The notes beneath the pieces were generated by a model. That model had not been told where the DNA came from. It did no database searches and saw only the letters and a list, made by a program, of their open reading frames with translations. Below, one piece after another: positions 19,529 through 30,711 of a stretch of DNA of 64,000 nt (its first letter is position 1; each line of letters begins with the position of its first letter). Source of the stretch: Dendrolimus kikuchii (lineage: Eukaryota; Arthropoda; Insecta; Lepidoptera; Lasiocampidae); the NCBI GenBank assembly GCA_019925095.2, contig CM034394.1, positions 27,082,272 through 27,146,271 of the forward strand, written 5' to 3'. Made by a program: the position numbers and the translations under genes.

Positions 19529-19649
19529 ATTTTACAAAAGGTTGTTACGAATGTAATAACATCGTCCCCTTTGCAGCAAAATTATACAAGTAGATAACAA
19601 ATTCAAAATATTGAGGAAAGCGATTTTGTATTAAAATGGCAATCATTTT

Positions 19650-20115
19650 TAATACACTTTTATTAGCTTCATACCTATGTTAGTATGTAACGGAATCTTT
19701 CAAGTTAAATTTGATTGACTTCTCGGTTTCCGATTGAGCTGAAATTTTGCACGTATGTGTATATCGCGTGACAATGTAATAATATGGTACCATGGAGCTG
19801 ATCTGACGATGGAGTCGGAAGGTGGCCATAGGAACTCCTCTAGTAAACAAGATAGACCCGTCGTGTTTGGGCTCGTTTTACTTGTCTTGGCTAGCAATCT
19901 GCTGCTACATGATATGCAGGATCTCAAAAGCTTGTATTTAAAAACCTTTTTAAAAAAGTTTATTTTTACATAACGTTCCATTTTTTCATAAGAGTGTATT
20001 TAATAATTTTTTCATAAAAAACTAAAAAAATACGCTTTTATAGAAAATCCAACTAAAAAATAGAAAATAAATTTGAAATAAAAATAGTGTAAGAAAAAAT
20101 GATTTTATTGTAAAA
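19650..20115 (+). repeat. Dispersed repeat R, copy 1
   Basis: From CACTTTTATTAGCTTCATAC through GGAGTCGGAAGGTGGCCATA to AAAATCCAACTAAAAAATAG, it is repeated in reverse complement at 43925-44440. Short ORFs appear on both strands of both copies, but they carry no recognisable domain and are not conserved as frames. Its class is unknown. Confidence 0.5.
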
Positions 20116-21542
20116 AAAAGCGTTGCCTGGCCATTATAATATTAATTAATTAATAAATAAATCACCCAATTATAGTAATTTAAAACTATATCATTGCAGA
20201 AGCACAAAACCAATGTAAAATTACTATTAATTATTTTTTAATGTCAGTCAATCAATTTCAAAATAATAATATAGTTATTTCTGTACAAGATATTCATTTA
20301 CTGTATAATATGCTTTTTGTATTAACAGTTGTTATATTCAAAAGCTCATCTGATAGACGGTTGAGCAATTTTCATGCCATACAAAATATACTTTTATTTG
20401 ACTAAGCCGTTTTGTTTAGCGGACAAAATATCCAATTCTTTGTGTGTGGACAGGTTGAGTGAGATGTTCTTTGACAAACTGTATTACTTCAAGTATAGAA
20501 AGGCAAGGGATTTGTATAGGGTATTGTTTTATATTGAAATCAACGCACCTACGTGATGTTATTGAACGAGTCATCGCAATTTACTCTAGAATCTGCAGAT
20601 GTATCTTTAAAAAGCGTAAGTATATTAAATCAATGTAAAAATAAAACAGAATAAAGATTTACTACGAACGAACGCTGGTTCGCCCATATCACAGAAAGTT
20701 ACTGTCCTTAGTTGCAACACTATGATAGTTTTGTCTATGCCGCGCTCTCGGCTAGCTCTCTCTCTATGGACGATTGTTAAATGTAACGCTTGATAATAAA
20801 TCAATAAAGCATTGTGACTAGAAGAGGATTTTAATTATAAAACCCATGCCAAGCAATATATATATAATTTTCTTAAGCAGATCCTAGTGAGTTTGTGAAC
20901 CCCAGGGGGACGATTGCAGTGTGACGGCGGACTGGTGGCGAGGTATATCACTCTTCTCTTGCTTCTTCTTTCACGTCTCTTTGCCTTCTCCCGGCCATCG
21001 CATCGCGCCCGTAAAATATATACATATTATGTTATCAAACGAAACCTACAATTCTTTATCACTACCGAAACTTCGTTCGCGTTGCCATAATGATAACGTA
21101 TTTTTTAGTGAATTGCAACGGCGGTACCGAAAAACGCGGCCTCAGCGCCACCTGTTTTCGTTGCGCTTATAAAATATTATTACTATCTCAACCGTATCTT
21201 TTAAAAGTCATACGTTACCATAAAGGCCTGTACAAAAGTCACGCTCAGTGGCTGAATCACTGTTTACCATATTTGTGTACTTCAACAATAAACGGCCATC
21301 ATCCGGTTTTGAAAGGTATATAAATATCAAGAGGATAGGTTCAACAAATATGGGAACGGCTCAGGTGAACCCGTTTATTGAGTAACTTTCTGGAAGTATT
21401 GAATATTTTTACCAACTCCAACAAAGTGAGTGAATTCGTGGAATGTTCCCAATGAGCTTTCGTCGCAGATTTTTTTTGCTAACATTTTGAAATCGTTTTA
21501 CAAAGAATGAATCGAACTGTTTTATCCGAAGCACGTCCTTTA
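20116..21542. other. Mostly single-copy-looking stretch
   Basis: It is AT-rich to about 20650, then more mixed, with CCGCGCTCTCGGCTAGCTC near 20740 and a GC-richer part at 20920-21000. Several short ORFs occur, none with recognisable content. I see no repeat match within the window. Confidence 0.35.
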
Positions 21543-21839
21543 TCCGTGCAGGAACGGAGAAAGAATACAATTTCCTGCGTTGGGGCGGCCTGTCGTAAGA
21601 GGCGACTAAACAACCCACAGCCAGGTGGTAGGGCATTTGCCCGACTGGATGGCTACCACCCCTGGTCTAGAGTATGCCGTCATAACAACCTTGAGTTGTG
21701 TTCCGGCATTAGTGACCAGGTTCCAGTTCCCCTTAAGAGAGCAGCAGCGCATTTGTAGCACCTTTGGTGTTGCAAGTGTCCATAGGCGACTGTCAAGTGG
21801 GCCGTCTGCCTATCTGCTGATCTCCTGCAATAAAAAAAA
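21543..21839 (+). mobile_element. SINE-B, full length
   Basis: It starts ATCCGTGCAGGAACGGAG and ends TCCTGCAATAAAAAAAAA. The GTCGTAAGAGGCGACTAAAC and GGTAGGGCATTTGCCCGACT motifs are intact. Confidence 0.75.
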
Positions 21840-21936
21840 AGTAATAATACTTTTTATATAGAAAATTGGAGTCTCTATAGAACAAGGCTTTGAAAAATTA
21901 CACAAGTGAAGTCGCGAGTGATCTATTAGTGTTTTT

Positions 21937-22755
21937 GAAGTGATAACTTCTTATGGGAGGGTAAACCGCTTCGTTACGTAACGCGTTACGGCGCCAGACT
22001 GTCTGGCTTCCCCTTCTCTCACGTATACGGCAGCGGTAGGCAGGCTCCTCCTCTCTCACTCTAATTGAAGTGATAACTTCTTATGGGAGGGTAATCCGTT
22101 TCGTTACGTAACGCGTTACGGCGCCAGTCTGTCTGGCTTCCCCTTCTCTCACGTATACGGCAGCGGTAGGCAGGCTCCTCCTCTCTCACTCTAATTGAAG
22201 TGATAACTTCTTATGGGAGGGTAAACCGCTTCGTTACGTAACGCATTACGGCGCCAGTCTGTCTGGCTTTCCTTTCTCTCACGCATACGGCAGCTGTAGG
22301 CAGGCTCCTCCTCTCTCACTCTAATTGAAGTGATAACTTCTTATGGGAGGGTAAACCGCTTCGTTACGTAACGCGTTACGGCGCCAGTCTGTCTGGCTTC
22401 CCCTTCTCTCACGTATACGGCAGCTGTCTGTCTGGCTTCCCCTTCTCTCACGTATACGGCAGCTGTAGGCAGGCTCCTCCTCTCTCACTCTAATTGAAGT
22501 GATAACTTCTTATGGGAGGGTAAACCGCTTCGTTACGTAACGCGTTACGGCGCCAGTCTGTCTGGCTTCCCCTTCTCTCACGTATACGGCAGCGGTAGGC
22601 AGGCTCCTCCTCTCTCACTCTAATTGAAGTGATAACTTCTTATGGGAGGGTAAACCGCTTCGTTACGTAACGCGTTACGGCGCCAGTCTGTCTGGCTTCC
22701 CTTTCTCTCACGCATACGGCAGCGGTAGGCAGGCTTCTCCTCTCTCACTCCAACC
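21937..22755. repeat. 130-bp tandem satellite, six units
   Basis: Units begin GAAGTGATAACTTCTTATGG at 21937, 22067, 22197, 22327, 22496 and 22626. The period is 130 bp, except the fourth unit (169 bp), which carries a 39-bp internal duplication of the CTGTCTGGCTTCCCCTTCTC region. Each unit contains the perfect palindrome CGTAACGCGTTACG beside CGTTACGTAACG. The units are nearly identical, implying recent homogenisation. No ORF is implied. Confidence 0.88.
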
Positions 22756-23125
22756 CACAGCGCTAGCCGTATTTCGGTAATTAGATTAAATAATGATACT
22801 AATAATTTACATACACAAAATTCTAAAATATATTTCATAATCAGTAAAAGATTTTATTAATAAATAACCTTTCCTTACATTATCATATTAATATACATAA
22901 AATTTAAGTAATAACCTAAGCTTTTCTCAAGTTAAACAATTGCAATATTAAATAGTTCAACTTAAGTTATCACTTCTGTCGGCGTCCCGAGACGCACACG
23001 CTTTTTTTTAATTGTGGAAAAAGAAACAGATGTCAAATATTAAAATTAAAAAAAGGGAGTAGACTGGCACGCACTTGAACGGTTTGTTTTAAAATAAATG
23101 ATGCCAGTAAAGTTAAATCAAAATA
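22756..23125. other. AT-rich stretch between satellite and LINE-A
   Basis: No gene or family match was seen. TCGGCGTCCCGAGACGCACA near 22980 is a small GC-rich spot of unknown origin. Confidence 0.4.
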
Positions 23126-23695
23126 CATACATACATACATACATACATACATAACTTCACGCCAGTTCCCTTGCGGGGTAGGCACGAACAACAGAGCGCC
23201 ATTTAGGCTTATTCTTACACACCTCACTTGCTTCTTTGACATTCATAACTCTTGTCATGCACGCTCGTCTGTTCTTAAGGCTCATAACATCACCTTCTGC
23301 TAGTACACGATCAATTTGATCATGGAAACTGTGTCGTGGCCTTCCACGACTTCTGCATCCATCCACTTTTGCAGTGTATATCTGTTTATTCATTCTTTCA
23401 TCATGCATTCTTTCTACATGTCCGAACCACCGGAGCATTCCTTTCCTTACCTTCACCCCGACACTCTCTTTCAGACCAACTGTCTTTCTTACTTCGGTAT
23501 TACGAACGCGGTCCGCAAGCGTCACTCCGCAGATTTTGCGCAGTGCTCGCATCTCGACCGCGTTTACTCTACTTTCATGCTCTTTCTTCCATACCCAACT
23601 CTCGCTTCCATACGTGAGCGTAGGTACCAGCACCGCGTTGTGTACGGCGAGCTGGGCCTTCTGGCTGAGGTTCTTAGCGCCTAGAAGTTTACCTT
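23126..23695 (-). mobile_element. LINE-A (RTE-like), longest fragment
   Basis: The tail is a (CATA)n run at 23126-23153 and the body extends 5' to about 23690. It holds an open frame for the protein C-terminus, listed separately. This is the reference for the eight or so shorter LINE-A tails in the window, all truncated from the 5' side as expected for target-primed reverse transcription. Confidence 0.78.
23157..23681 (-). pseudogene. LINE-A ORF2 C-terminus (RTE-like RT)
   Basis: About 175 codons read from AKNLSQKAQLAVHNAVLVPT on the minus strand to the terminal RAYPARELA and a stop at 23157. Recognisable parts are the LTYGSESWVW motif that ends the RT/thumb region, a RALRKICGVTLADRVRN segment, RWFGHVERMHDERM, and GRPRHSFHDQIDRVLAEGD. 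These motifs are characteristic of RTE-type LINE polyproteins. The endonuclease and RT catalytic core (Y.DD) are absent because the copy is 5'-truncated. The remaining frame is uninterrupted. Confidence 0.72.
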
Positions 23696-23696
23696 T

Positions 23697-24200
23697 ATTT
23701 AATATATATTATCTAAAACATCTTGAAGTCGGTGCAAAGTAAAACATAAAAATTACTACATTTTGAAAATTACTAAGCACCGACTTTAAGATGTTTTAGA
23801 TAATATATATTAATAATAATAGCTTTAGAAATAATTTATTTATACTTTTTAGTTTTTGAAGTCGATTTTTTTGAACGAAGTTTTTTTTATTTTTTTTGTT
23901 ACTTTTTAGTGTCTAGCTATGTATGGGTAGAACTACGAAAGGTGCCGCGCTCCTTAAAAAATATAGGTCCCAAGAAACGGGAACAAAAAAATGTTCGTAA
24001 AATGAAAACTACGGGGCCAAACTATGTTAAATTTTTAGAGGACCAAATGGCAAATATTCCGCGTCAAACAAAAAAAGAATCACGTAAATCGGATCATAAA
24101 TCTCGGAGTAATCGGTGAACATACATAAAAAAAGAAGTCGGTTAAAAAAAAAGATCCCGACGAATTGAGAACCTCCTCCTTTTTTTGAAGTCGGTTATAA
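23697..24200 (-). mobile_element. Fold-back element FB-F, copy 2
   Basis: It opens with the hairpin ATCTTGAAGTCGGTGC against GCACCGACTTTAAGAT (23722-23790) and runs through GGTCCCAAGAAACGGGAAC to GATCCCGACGAATTGAGAAC and GAAGTCGGTTATAAAA. It is the reverse complement of 5786-6250 and lacks the FB-E insertion. Confidence 0.65.
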
Positions 24201-24765
24201 AACTAAACCGACTTCATATTAAAAAGCAAAAAATAAATAATTAATCGAATTCTTACTACAACATCTTGTTTTGACATATTTATTTTTTAATTTCAGTTGC
24301 GCAAATACTTGAGTAACTTTAGAAATAATATATTAATCGCCTGTAGAAGTTTGCCATTTCACTCTTCCATGTAAACGCTCTTCAACAAGGGCTGCTCTCA
24401 ATTTCAGGTCCTGACTTTGTGATGATGGGACCACCTCGGGAGTATACACTTTCGATTTCAAAAAAAATCGGTCCACAATTGACGAGTCTTTAAAAAAAAT
24501 ATTATTCAAATTATTATAATAATCGGCACACAAATACACATATCCTTAAATTAAGCAATCGCGTAACGACCATTGTTTTCAAGGGTTTCTCTCGATTTAC
24601 CTAGGATCCATTCATCAGACACTAACATGATGATTATGGGATCAATTTGGGAGTATATGCTATTTAAAAAAAATCGGTTCACAATTGACGCAGAAATCGA
24701 GTTACAAACATACAGACGAATTGAGAACCTACTCTTTTTGGAAGTCGATTAAAAGGCAGCCAATA
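24201..24765 (-). repeat. FB-F-related repeat with two internal units
   Basis: Between AAACCGACTTCATA and GGAAGTCGATTAAAA lie two diverged copies of a ~150-bp unit. One runs CTTCAACAAGGGCTGCTCTC to TCGGTCCACAATTGACGA, the other TTTCAAGGGTTTCTCTCGAT to TCGGTTCACAATTGACGC. The GAATTGAGAACCTACTC end is the FB-F terminal motif. Confidence 0.5.
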
Positions 24766-24866
24766 CTGATAACAATTGAAGGTAACGCTACTGGTAAAAA
24801 GGGTTTTCCTTTAATAAAATGGCAGGAGGGACCTATAACAATGTCGATAGTGCCTGTACAAAGTAT

Positions 24867-25237
24867 TGTTACGAGTGCGGGACTCGAATTAAAATGCCGT
24901 TGGAATTACTATAGAATTTATTAGAACTATACAAACTATAGCTCATCGAATGTACACACGTCTTGCTCGTATCGTAATCGTCGCTTGACTGCCTCACCCC
25001 TCCGTTCGGGCATTGTTTTTATACTCAACTATACAAATACAATATGCCATACCTGCCAAGCGCAGACGCAATTTCCCAGAAAACGTAATCCGCACACCTG
25101 CTTAATTATTCCTGAACGGCCATAAACTAGTACAATATATTGTTTTCTAAGTAAACAAAAGAAGTCCAAATGCGGGGAGGTAATAAACTGTGCTTTATGG
25201 CAGGCAGGTGTGCATTCACTTTTGTCGGCATGTAACA
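24867..25237 (+). repeat. Possible solo LTR (family Y), copy 2
   Basis: It begins TGTTACGAGTGCGGGACTCG and ends GGCATGTAACA, parallel to 8187-8631 but with internal deletions. The start and end sequences are conserved between the two copies, which fixes the element's boundaries. Confidence 0.45.
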
Positions 25238-25254
25238 GTAATGTCTGCACCAGC

Positions 25255-25562
25255 ATTTTTTTTATTGCAGGAGTTCAGCAGACAGGCAGACGGCCCACTT
25301 GTTGGAAAACGGTTACCATCGCCTATGGACATTTGCAACACCAAAGGTGCTACAAATGCGCTGCTGCTCTCTTAAGGGAGACTGGAACCTGGTCACTAAT
25401 GCCGGAACACAACTCAAGGTTGTTATGGCGACATACATTAGAGGTGATAGCCATCCAGTCGGGCAAATGCCCTACCACCTGGCTGTGGGTTGTTTTGTCG
25501 CCTCTTACGACAGGCTGCCCGGCCGCAGTAAATTGTATTCTTTCTCCGTTCCTGCACGGATA
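25255..25562 (-). mobile_element. SINE-B, full length
   Basis: On the plus strand it runs T-run, GCAGGAGTTCAGCAGACAGG to CCTGCACGGAT. AGCATT occurs on both flanks (about 25251 and 25565), a likely short target duplication. Confidence 0.75.
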
Positions 25563-25879
25563 AAAGCATTGTTCGTTTCGGATCAGTAACCTCAATTCCT
25601 TTACAAAGGCACATGTTACTATTAAAATATACGTCAAGTAAGGTTCCTTTGATCAGCGCCAAAAATGCAAATCCAACTAATTTCTATTTGTCGTGGGTCG
25701 GAGGCGGTGCCGCCTTCCGGCCCCCGCCACCAGCGAGCTCGCCTGATTTATGGCCGGTCTCCGGTACATTTGCACTTAATACTTTGCGAGGACACAGCAC
25801 AAAAGGGGATTACGAATATGTTTCAGGAAAAGGATTTCGAAAGCTTCTACAGTAAAAATCGCTACTAATTTAAACAACA

Positions 25880-26162
25880 ACAGAGAGAAAAAACACGATT
25901 TTCTGCGGCCGGGCAGCCTGTAGTAAGAGGCGAGTAAACAACCCACAGCCCGGTGCTAGGGCTTTGCCCGCCTGGATGGCTACCACTCCTGGTCTGGTGT
26001 ATGCCGCCATAACAACCTTGAATTATGATCCGTGCATTAGTGGCCAGGTTCCAGTCTCCCTTTAGAGAGCGGCTGCACCTTTGGTGTTACAAACCTTAAG
26101 CGATGGTAACCGCATTCCATTACGTGGGCCGTCTGCCTGTCTGCTAAACTCATGCAATAGAA
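25880..26162 (+). mobile_element. SINE-B, diverged
   Basis: It keeps GCGGCCGGGCAGCCTGTAGT, CACTCCTGGTCTGGTGTATG and GGCCGTCTGCCTGTCTGCTA but has many substitutions and a deletion near 26080. The 5' start is eroded. Confidence 0.65.
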
Positions 26163-26344
26163 ATATGGTTTAAATCGACCAAAATTCTGACTATCCCAAT
26201 AATTAAACTATCCCATTTTTCGGGACAAAAGTATACCAAGTCCATTCTCGGTATTGACACTACATACATAACAAGTTTTAACAAAACGATCATAGTTTTT
26301 CCGTGAATGCGTAACAAACGGACAGTAAGTAGCTTTTACATTTA

Positions 26345-26692
26345 TCTATACTAATATTATAAAGCTGAAGAGTTTGTTTGTTTGTTTAAACGCGCTAATC
26401 TCAGGAACCGCTGGTCCGATTTGAAAAATTCTTTCAGTGTTGAATAGGACATTTATCGAGGAAGGCTATAGGCTATATTATATTTTCAAAAAAATTAGGG
26501 ATCCTTATTAAAGTCTAATAATGTAAACCAAGGTGAAAAAAATGACCCGAAAAAATCCTTACCCGGCGTGCGCTGCGAGAACTATTGATTATAGAACAAA
26601 ACAATGTACTACCACTTTGCAGAACTTATAATTGTCTACAATAAATATCGCGTAACCATATGTCTAACTATTGTAGTTATCTCACAATAAGT
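26345..26692 (+). mobile_element. Hel-G copy with extended duplicated flank
   Basis: It starts TCTATACTAATATTATAAAG after A (26344). Homology with 38635-39222 continues past the Helitron-like part through AACTATTGATTATAGAAC to AGTTATCTCACAATAA. The two loci therefore share a unit of about 350 bp. No clear CTAG end is seen. Confidence 0.6.
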
Positions 26693-26699
26693 GTTTTCT

Positions 26700-26890
26700 T
26701 TTATTTTTTTTAATAATTAAAATGCCGTTGCTTCAAAAACTCTTTATTTTGTACCTTGGTATTAATCCTTATCAAAAAAAACTCCATATTCAAGACGAAT
26801 TCAATACCTTTCTAGAACTTTTTGAATTATTCAATTCGGACGTTTCATTCAAAAGATATCGCGATATTTAAAAAGTAAGTATTAGTGTTG
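26700..26890 (+). repeat. Fragment related to TIR element at 60140-61645
   Basis: The part ACTTTTTGAATTATTCAATT to AAAAAGTAAGTATTAG matches 61500-61570. The rest is unassigned. Confidence 0.4.
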
Positions 26891-26908
26891 TAGCCAAATA
26901 TACTAATA

Positions 26909-27116
26909 TTGTTTGATTGAACGCGCTAATATCAGGAACTACTTGTCTGATTTAAAAAATTCTTTCAGTGTTGGATAGCCTATTCATCGAGGAAGGCTAT
27001 AGGCTATATATCATCACGCTAAGACCAATAGGAGTGGAGCAGCAATGAAAAATATTTCAAAATCGGGGGGGCTTTGAAAACAAATACCACGCGGACGGCG
27101 TCTCGGGCACAGCTAG
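26909..27116 (+). mobile_element. Helitron-like Hel-G
   Basis: TATACTAATATTGTTTGATT at the 5' side, GAAGGCTATAGGCTATATA in the middle and GGCACAGCTAG followed by T at the end. The first bases are eroded. GCGGACGGCGTCTCGGGC before CTAG may form the terminal hairpin. Confidence 0.6.
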
Positions 27117-27547
27117 TAATATTATAAGTATGGTCCTCAACCATAAGTTAATAGAGAGAAGAAATAAAGTAATATTCATTGGCGAAAATGAATGCACATA
27201 AAACTTTAAAAAAAACCATAAAACTAACAGGATGAACACGTAAAACATAAAGCCAAGTATTTTATAAAACACAAAATATTTTGAAAAAAAAAATTATGTC
27301 ATAATATTCACGGCAATGAGGCCGACAACTCAGGATTATGCTGTGTCAAGAAGAGCTAACACAGCACTGTTTTGTAGTTGCAGCCTCCACTAAGTTATAT
27401 GTGACCAAACATGTAAGTTCTTATTAACATTCGTGAAGTGAATTTAAATCAATGGTAACTTAAATACTAATATCAAAGACTTAACATCATAAAAATGATT
27501 ATGTCTATAATTACGTATGAGAAATCTTGTTCTTTATTATATATATA

Positions 27548-28117
27548 CTAGCGGCTCCGGCAGACGTTGTCCTGCTCTGAAAAAATAAAAATCTGGAACC
27601 CGATCCTAGCGCCACCTACCGGTTCCAATTGCGGATTTAAACCAACCGGGGACCAACTCAAACACACAAAAATAAAATCACCAAAATCAGTCCAGGTGAT
27701 TAGGAGGATTATAGAATCCGATCTCAGCGCCACTTATCGGTTCTAATTGTGAATCTAAACCATCCGGGAACCCACTCAAACACACAAAAATAAAATCACC
27801 AAAATCGGTCCAGGTGATTAGGAGGATTCTAGAATCCGATCTCAGCGCTTCCTACCGGTTCTAATTGTGAATCTAAACCATCCGGGAACCCACTCAAACA
27901 CACAAAAACAAAATCATCAAAATCGCTCCAGGTGATCAGGAGGATTCTAGAACCCGATCTCAGCACCACCTACTGGTTCAAACGGGATAAAAAGTACCTA
28001 TCCTATGTCCGTCTCCTGGTTCTAAACTACCTCCCCACCAATTATCAGCCAAATCGGTACAGTCGTTCTTTAGTTATAAATAGTGTACCTAACACGACTT
28101 TCTTTTATATATATAGA
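27548..28117 (-). mobile_element. Hel-H with expanded internal tandem units
   Basis: The termini are CTAGCGGCTCCGGCAGACGT (left) and TTTTATATATATAGA (right), bordered by A (27547) and T (28118). The interior repeats a ~125-bp unit about four times (CACCTACCGGTTCCAATTG, CAAACACACAAAAATAAAAT, CCAGGTGATTAGGAGGATT). Copies at 15111 and 55834 have two units, which explains the length of 570 bp. Confidence 0.72.
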
Positions 28118-29652
28118 TTATAAGCTCGTTAATTATATGAATATATTTAAATAGAAATAAGTAGAATAAATAAGAAATAAATTAATACTCATCCATCTCA
28201 TGTTGACGATTTACATTCGTCTTCTGTCTGAAACAAATATACAAGTCCTCCAAGATCCTCATACGCTGGTAAAGTGTGTGCAACGTGAAAAAGTCCTTTA
28301 CCACTAGGTGAAATGTCCTTGTCAATAAAATAACTTTGGGCTTAATCGTCAAATCATCCTAAAATCTTATCAGTGTTATAAGCCTCACGAGGCTTTGTGG
28401 ATTTCGCCTAAATTGTTTATCTTAAGAAGGAAAAATATTAAATTTCTCATTCGATCTATATAGAGATGTAAATGGGTCCAATTTGTTAGTATAACAGGCA
28501 GATGATTGCGGCGCCGCGGGCTCTAGCCGGGTATAATACAGTATACACGTGTTTACACTTTTTTTTATTGAGGAGAAACTCGATTACGGTCTTGTCACCA
28601 TGGGGATCACGGCCGGCGTGCGGGACTCGCCGGCCTCGTCCTACCCTAGTAGAAGTTGATGGCTATTGTCCAGAATAACCACTAAAACTCCTTGTATTCC
28701 TTACACGCGCTTATAGCCAGTGCCGCAGAAAACGGCCATCACTGACTCCGCGTACTGGCAGCACGTCTTTTCACCTACCATAAGAGGATTGTCTAATAAA
28801 GTGATGAGAAATTTTAAGATTTTGTATTCGCTTAAAATTACTGCTAGCCTTAATTTGGGATGTTTAAGGAATTTCTGTAAAAATGGTGCTGTTAAATCTA
28901 AGCAAGCAAAATTGGTGGGCATAGGAAAGAAAGAAATAAGACCATTTACCATGCCAACCACAGAGGTCGGCCTTCAGAGGCCTTCCCAAGCTTGTATCAT
29001 TTATCAAATATCGTTCCTCATTCACCCCCACTGGCTTCACAAGTCTTCTACATCGGAGGACTTACACTACAATTACCAAAATAAGGTCTGTTCAGGACGC
29101 TTATACGCCGGTTCAGCAACAGACGTGACTGGCCCATTACTTCAGTTAACTAATTTTGCAAACTATGTCTAATATATGTTTACTATTAGTCGCTCTAGAA
29201 TATGCTATCTGTGTCTAGAATATAGAGCCTAGGTCTTCTGTGGAAAAGCTCAGAAGACCGGCAACATTACATAGTTTTATTTTATTTTTAATTAAGACAT
29301 TTTGAATTGGTAAATAAAAAAACTTTGAGGAAATCTTACAAACTTTCCAAATTAAAGACATTTGCTTATATTGGACAAGTTTGAGAACAAGTTACCGGGC
29401 TTCTAAGAAGTTTTCGGAGTGTCTTCGGCACATGTTATTTGAAAAATATGAGCGAAGGGATGACTACAGATGGCAATGTTTTATTCAAACAAAAAGTTGT
29501 CTTGTTCATTTCGGAAGGTAATATCGACAGCTGGATTGAGTTGGATTTGTCCTTCGTGAATTTGTGATACCTTTTTGCTATATATCCTGTATAACTAGCA
29601 TAGCAGTATCCGCAAAATAATAGAATATTATATTTATTTATAACTTGTGTAT
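28118..29652. other. Mostly unassigned stretch
   Basis: GC-richer sequence at 28510-28640 includes ATTGAGGAGAAACTCGATTA after a T-run, which on the minus strand looks like a retroelement 3' end with AATAAA. A plus-strand ORF of 150 codons at 28720-29172 has no recognisable domain and mixed composition. I regard it as chance. Confidence 0.35.
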
Positions 29653-30243
29653 ATACGCCTGGGGGCACCATGTTGCGTACCACATCACTGTCAATGTGGA
29701 GTTATGGTAGACCGAATTGGACACCACGGGTTGTCATGTTTAAAAAGCGCAGGAAGAAGATCTCGTCATGCCAGCCTCAACGACATCATTCGCCGAGCTC
29801 TTGTCAGCGTCGGCGTCCCGGCCATTCTGGAACCGAATGGCCTGGTGCGTGACGATGGCAAGAGACCGGACGGCATGTCACTCGTCCCTTGGAAGATGGG
29901 GCGGCCGCTAGTGTGGGATGCGACCTGTGTTGACACACTGGCCCCGTCACATCTTCCAATGACCGAGTCAGGGGCTGGCAACGCTGCCGCTTCAGCTGAG
30001 GACGTCAAACGGCGCAAATATGGAGCCTTAGGAAGGGGTTACATATTTGTGCCGTTTGGGGTTGAAACATTAGGCCCGTGGTTTCTTTAAAGACATATGT
30101 AAGAAACTCTTTGACACTACCCGTGATCAGAAGGCTGGCTCATATTTTGCACAACAAATAAGTATTGCCATACAGCGTGGCAATGCAGCCAGCCTTCTGG
30201 GCACGCTCCCCGTTGGCAATGATCTGCTACATAATGTATTTTA
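29653..30243 (+). pseudogene. Retroelement REL-like nuclease domain, frameshifted
   Basis: The frame open to 30090 shows a zinc-binding pattern HCQCG..........HGLSC, then an RH...LND motif, [11 protein letters not shown], and [14 protein letters not shown] plus RH.N plus PD and D about 16 residues apart is the layout of restriction-enzyme-like endonuclease domains in some non-LTR retroelements. A +1 shift near 30068 is needed to continue into KAGSYFAQQISIAIQRGNAA and a final TAG near 30241. No RT domain is present, so it is a truncated relic. The family clade is my inference. Confidence 0.6.
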
Positions 30244-30711
30244 GTTTCAATGTCTTTGGTTTTTTATTTTTAATTATTATTAAATTTATCTTTATTTATT
30301 TTATGTTACATACACAAGTCAATATATAGAATATTTCATTAAAACTCAACTCTTCCTTAACTCACCATCCTTGCCAGCTACTATTAATGGGGGATTTATA
30401 CAGCAAAAGACATAAATTGGAGATGTGTTTAATTCCACTTCCGATATAAAGTACAATGAATTACAAGTTATAGTTTTCGCATAATAATTAGTCACCCTAG
30501 AGTTACTATGTATGCATCCGAGCAAAGTCGAAATGAGAATGATGTTTCGTCACTACGCCGGCTTGCTTTTATACCCGATTAATAAACACAACTACCCGCA
30601 AATATTACAATAGCACTACGTGGAATAAACGTTATCAATACTATCCTATGAATTGGTGTAATAATACAGCATGTCATTTTTTTCAAAATCAGCCACTTAG
30701 ATTCCTGAGTA
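30244..30711. other. Unassigned stretch
   Basis: AT-rich with no gene or repeat match recognised. Confidence 0.4.

Noticed and set aside
21937..22755. ATAACTTC motif resembling a recombinase site
   Set aside because: The match is a short word within a satellite unit and lacks the paired-arm layout of a recombination site.
28720..29172. 150-codon plus-strand ORF
   Set aside because: It has no recognisable domain, mixed composition and poor context. An antisense ORF overlaps it. It is kept only as part of an unassigned stretch.
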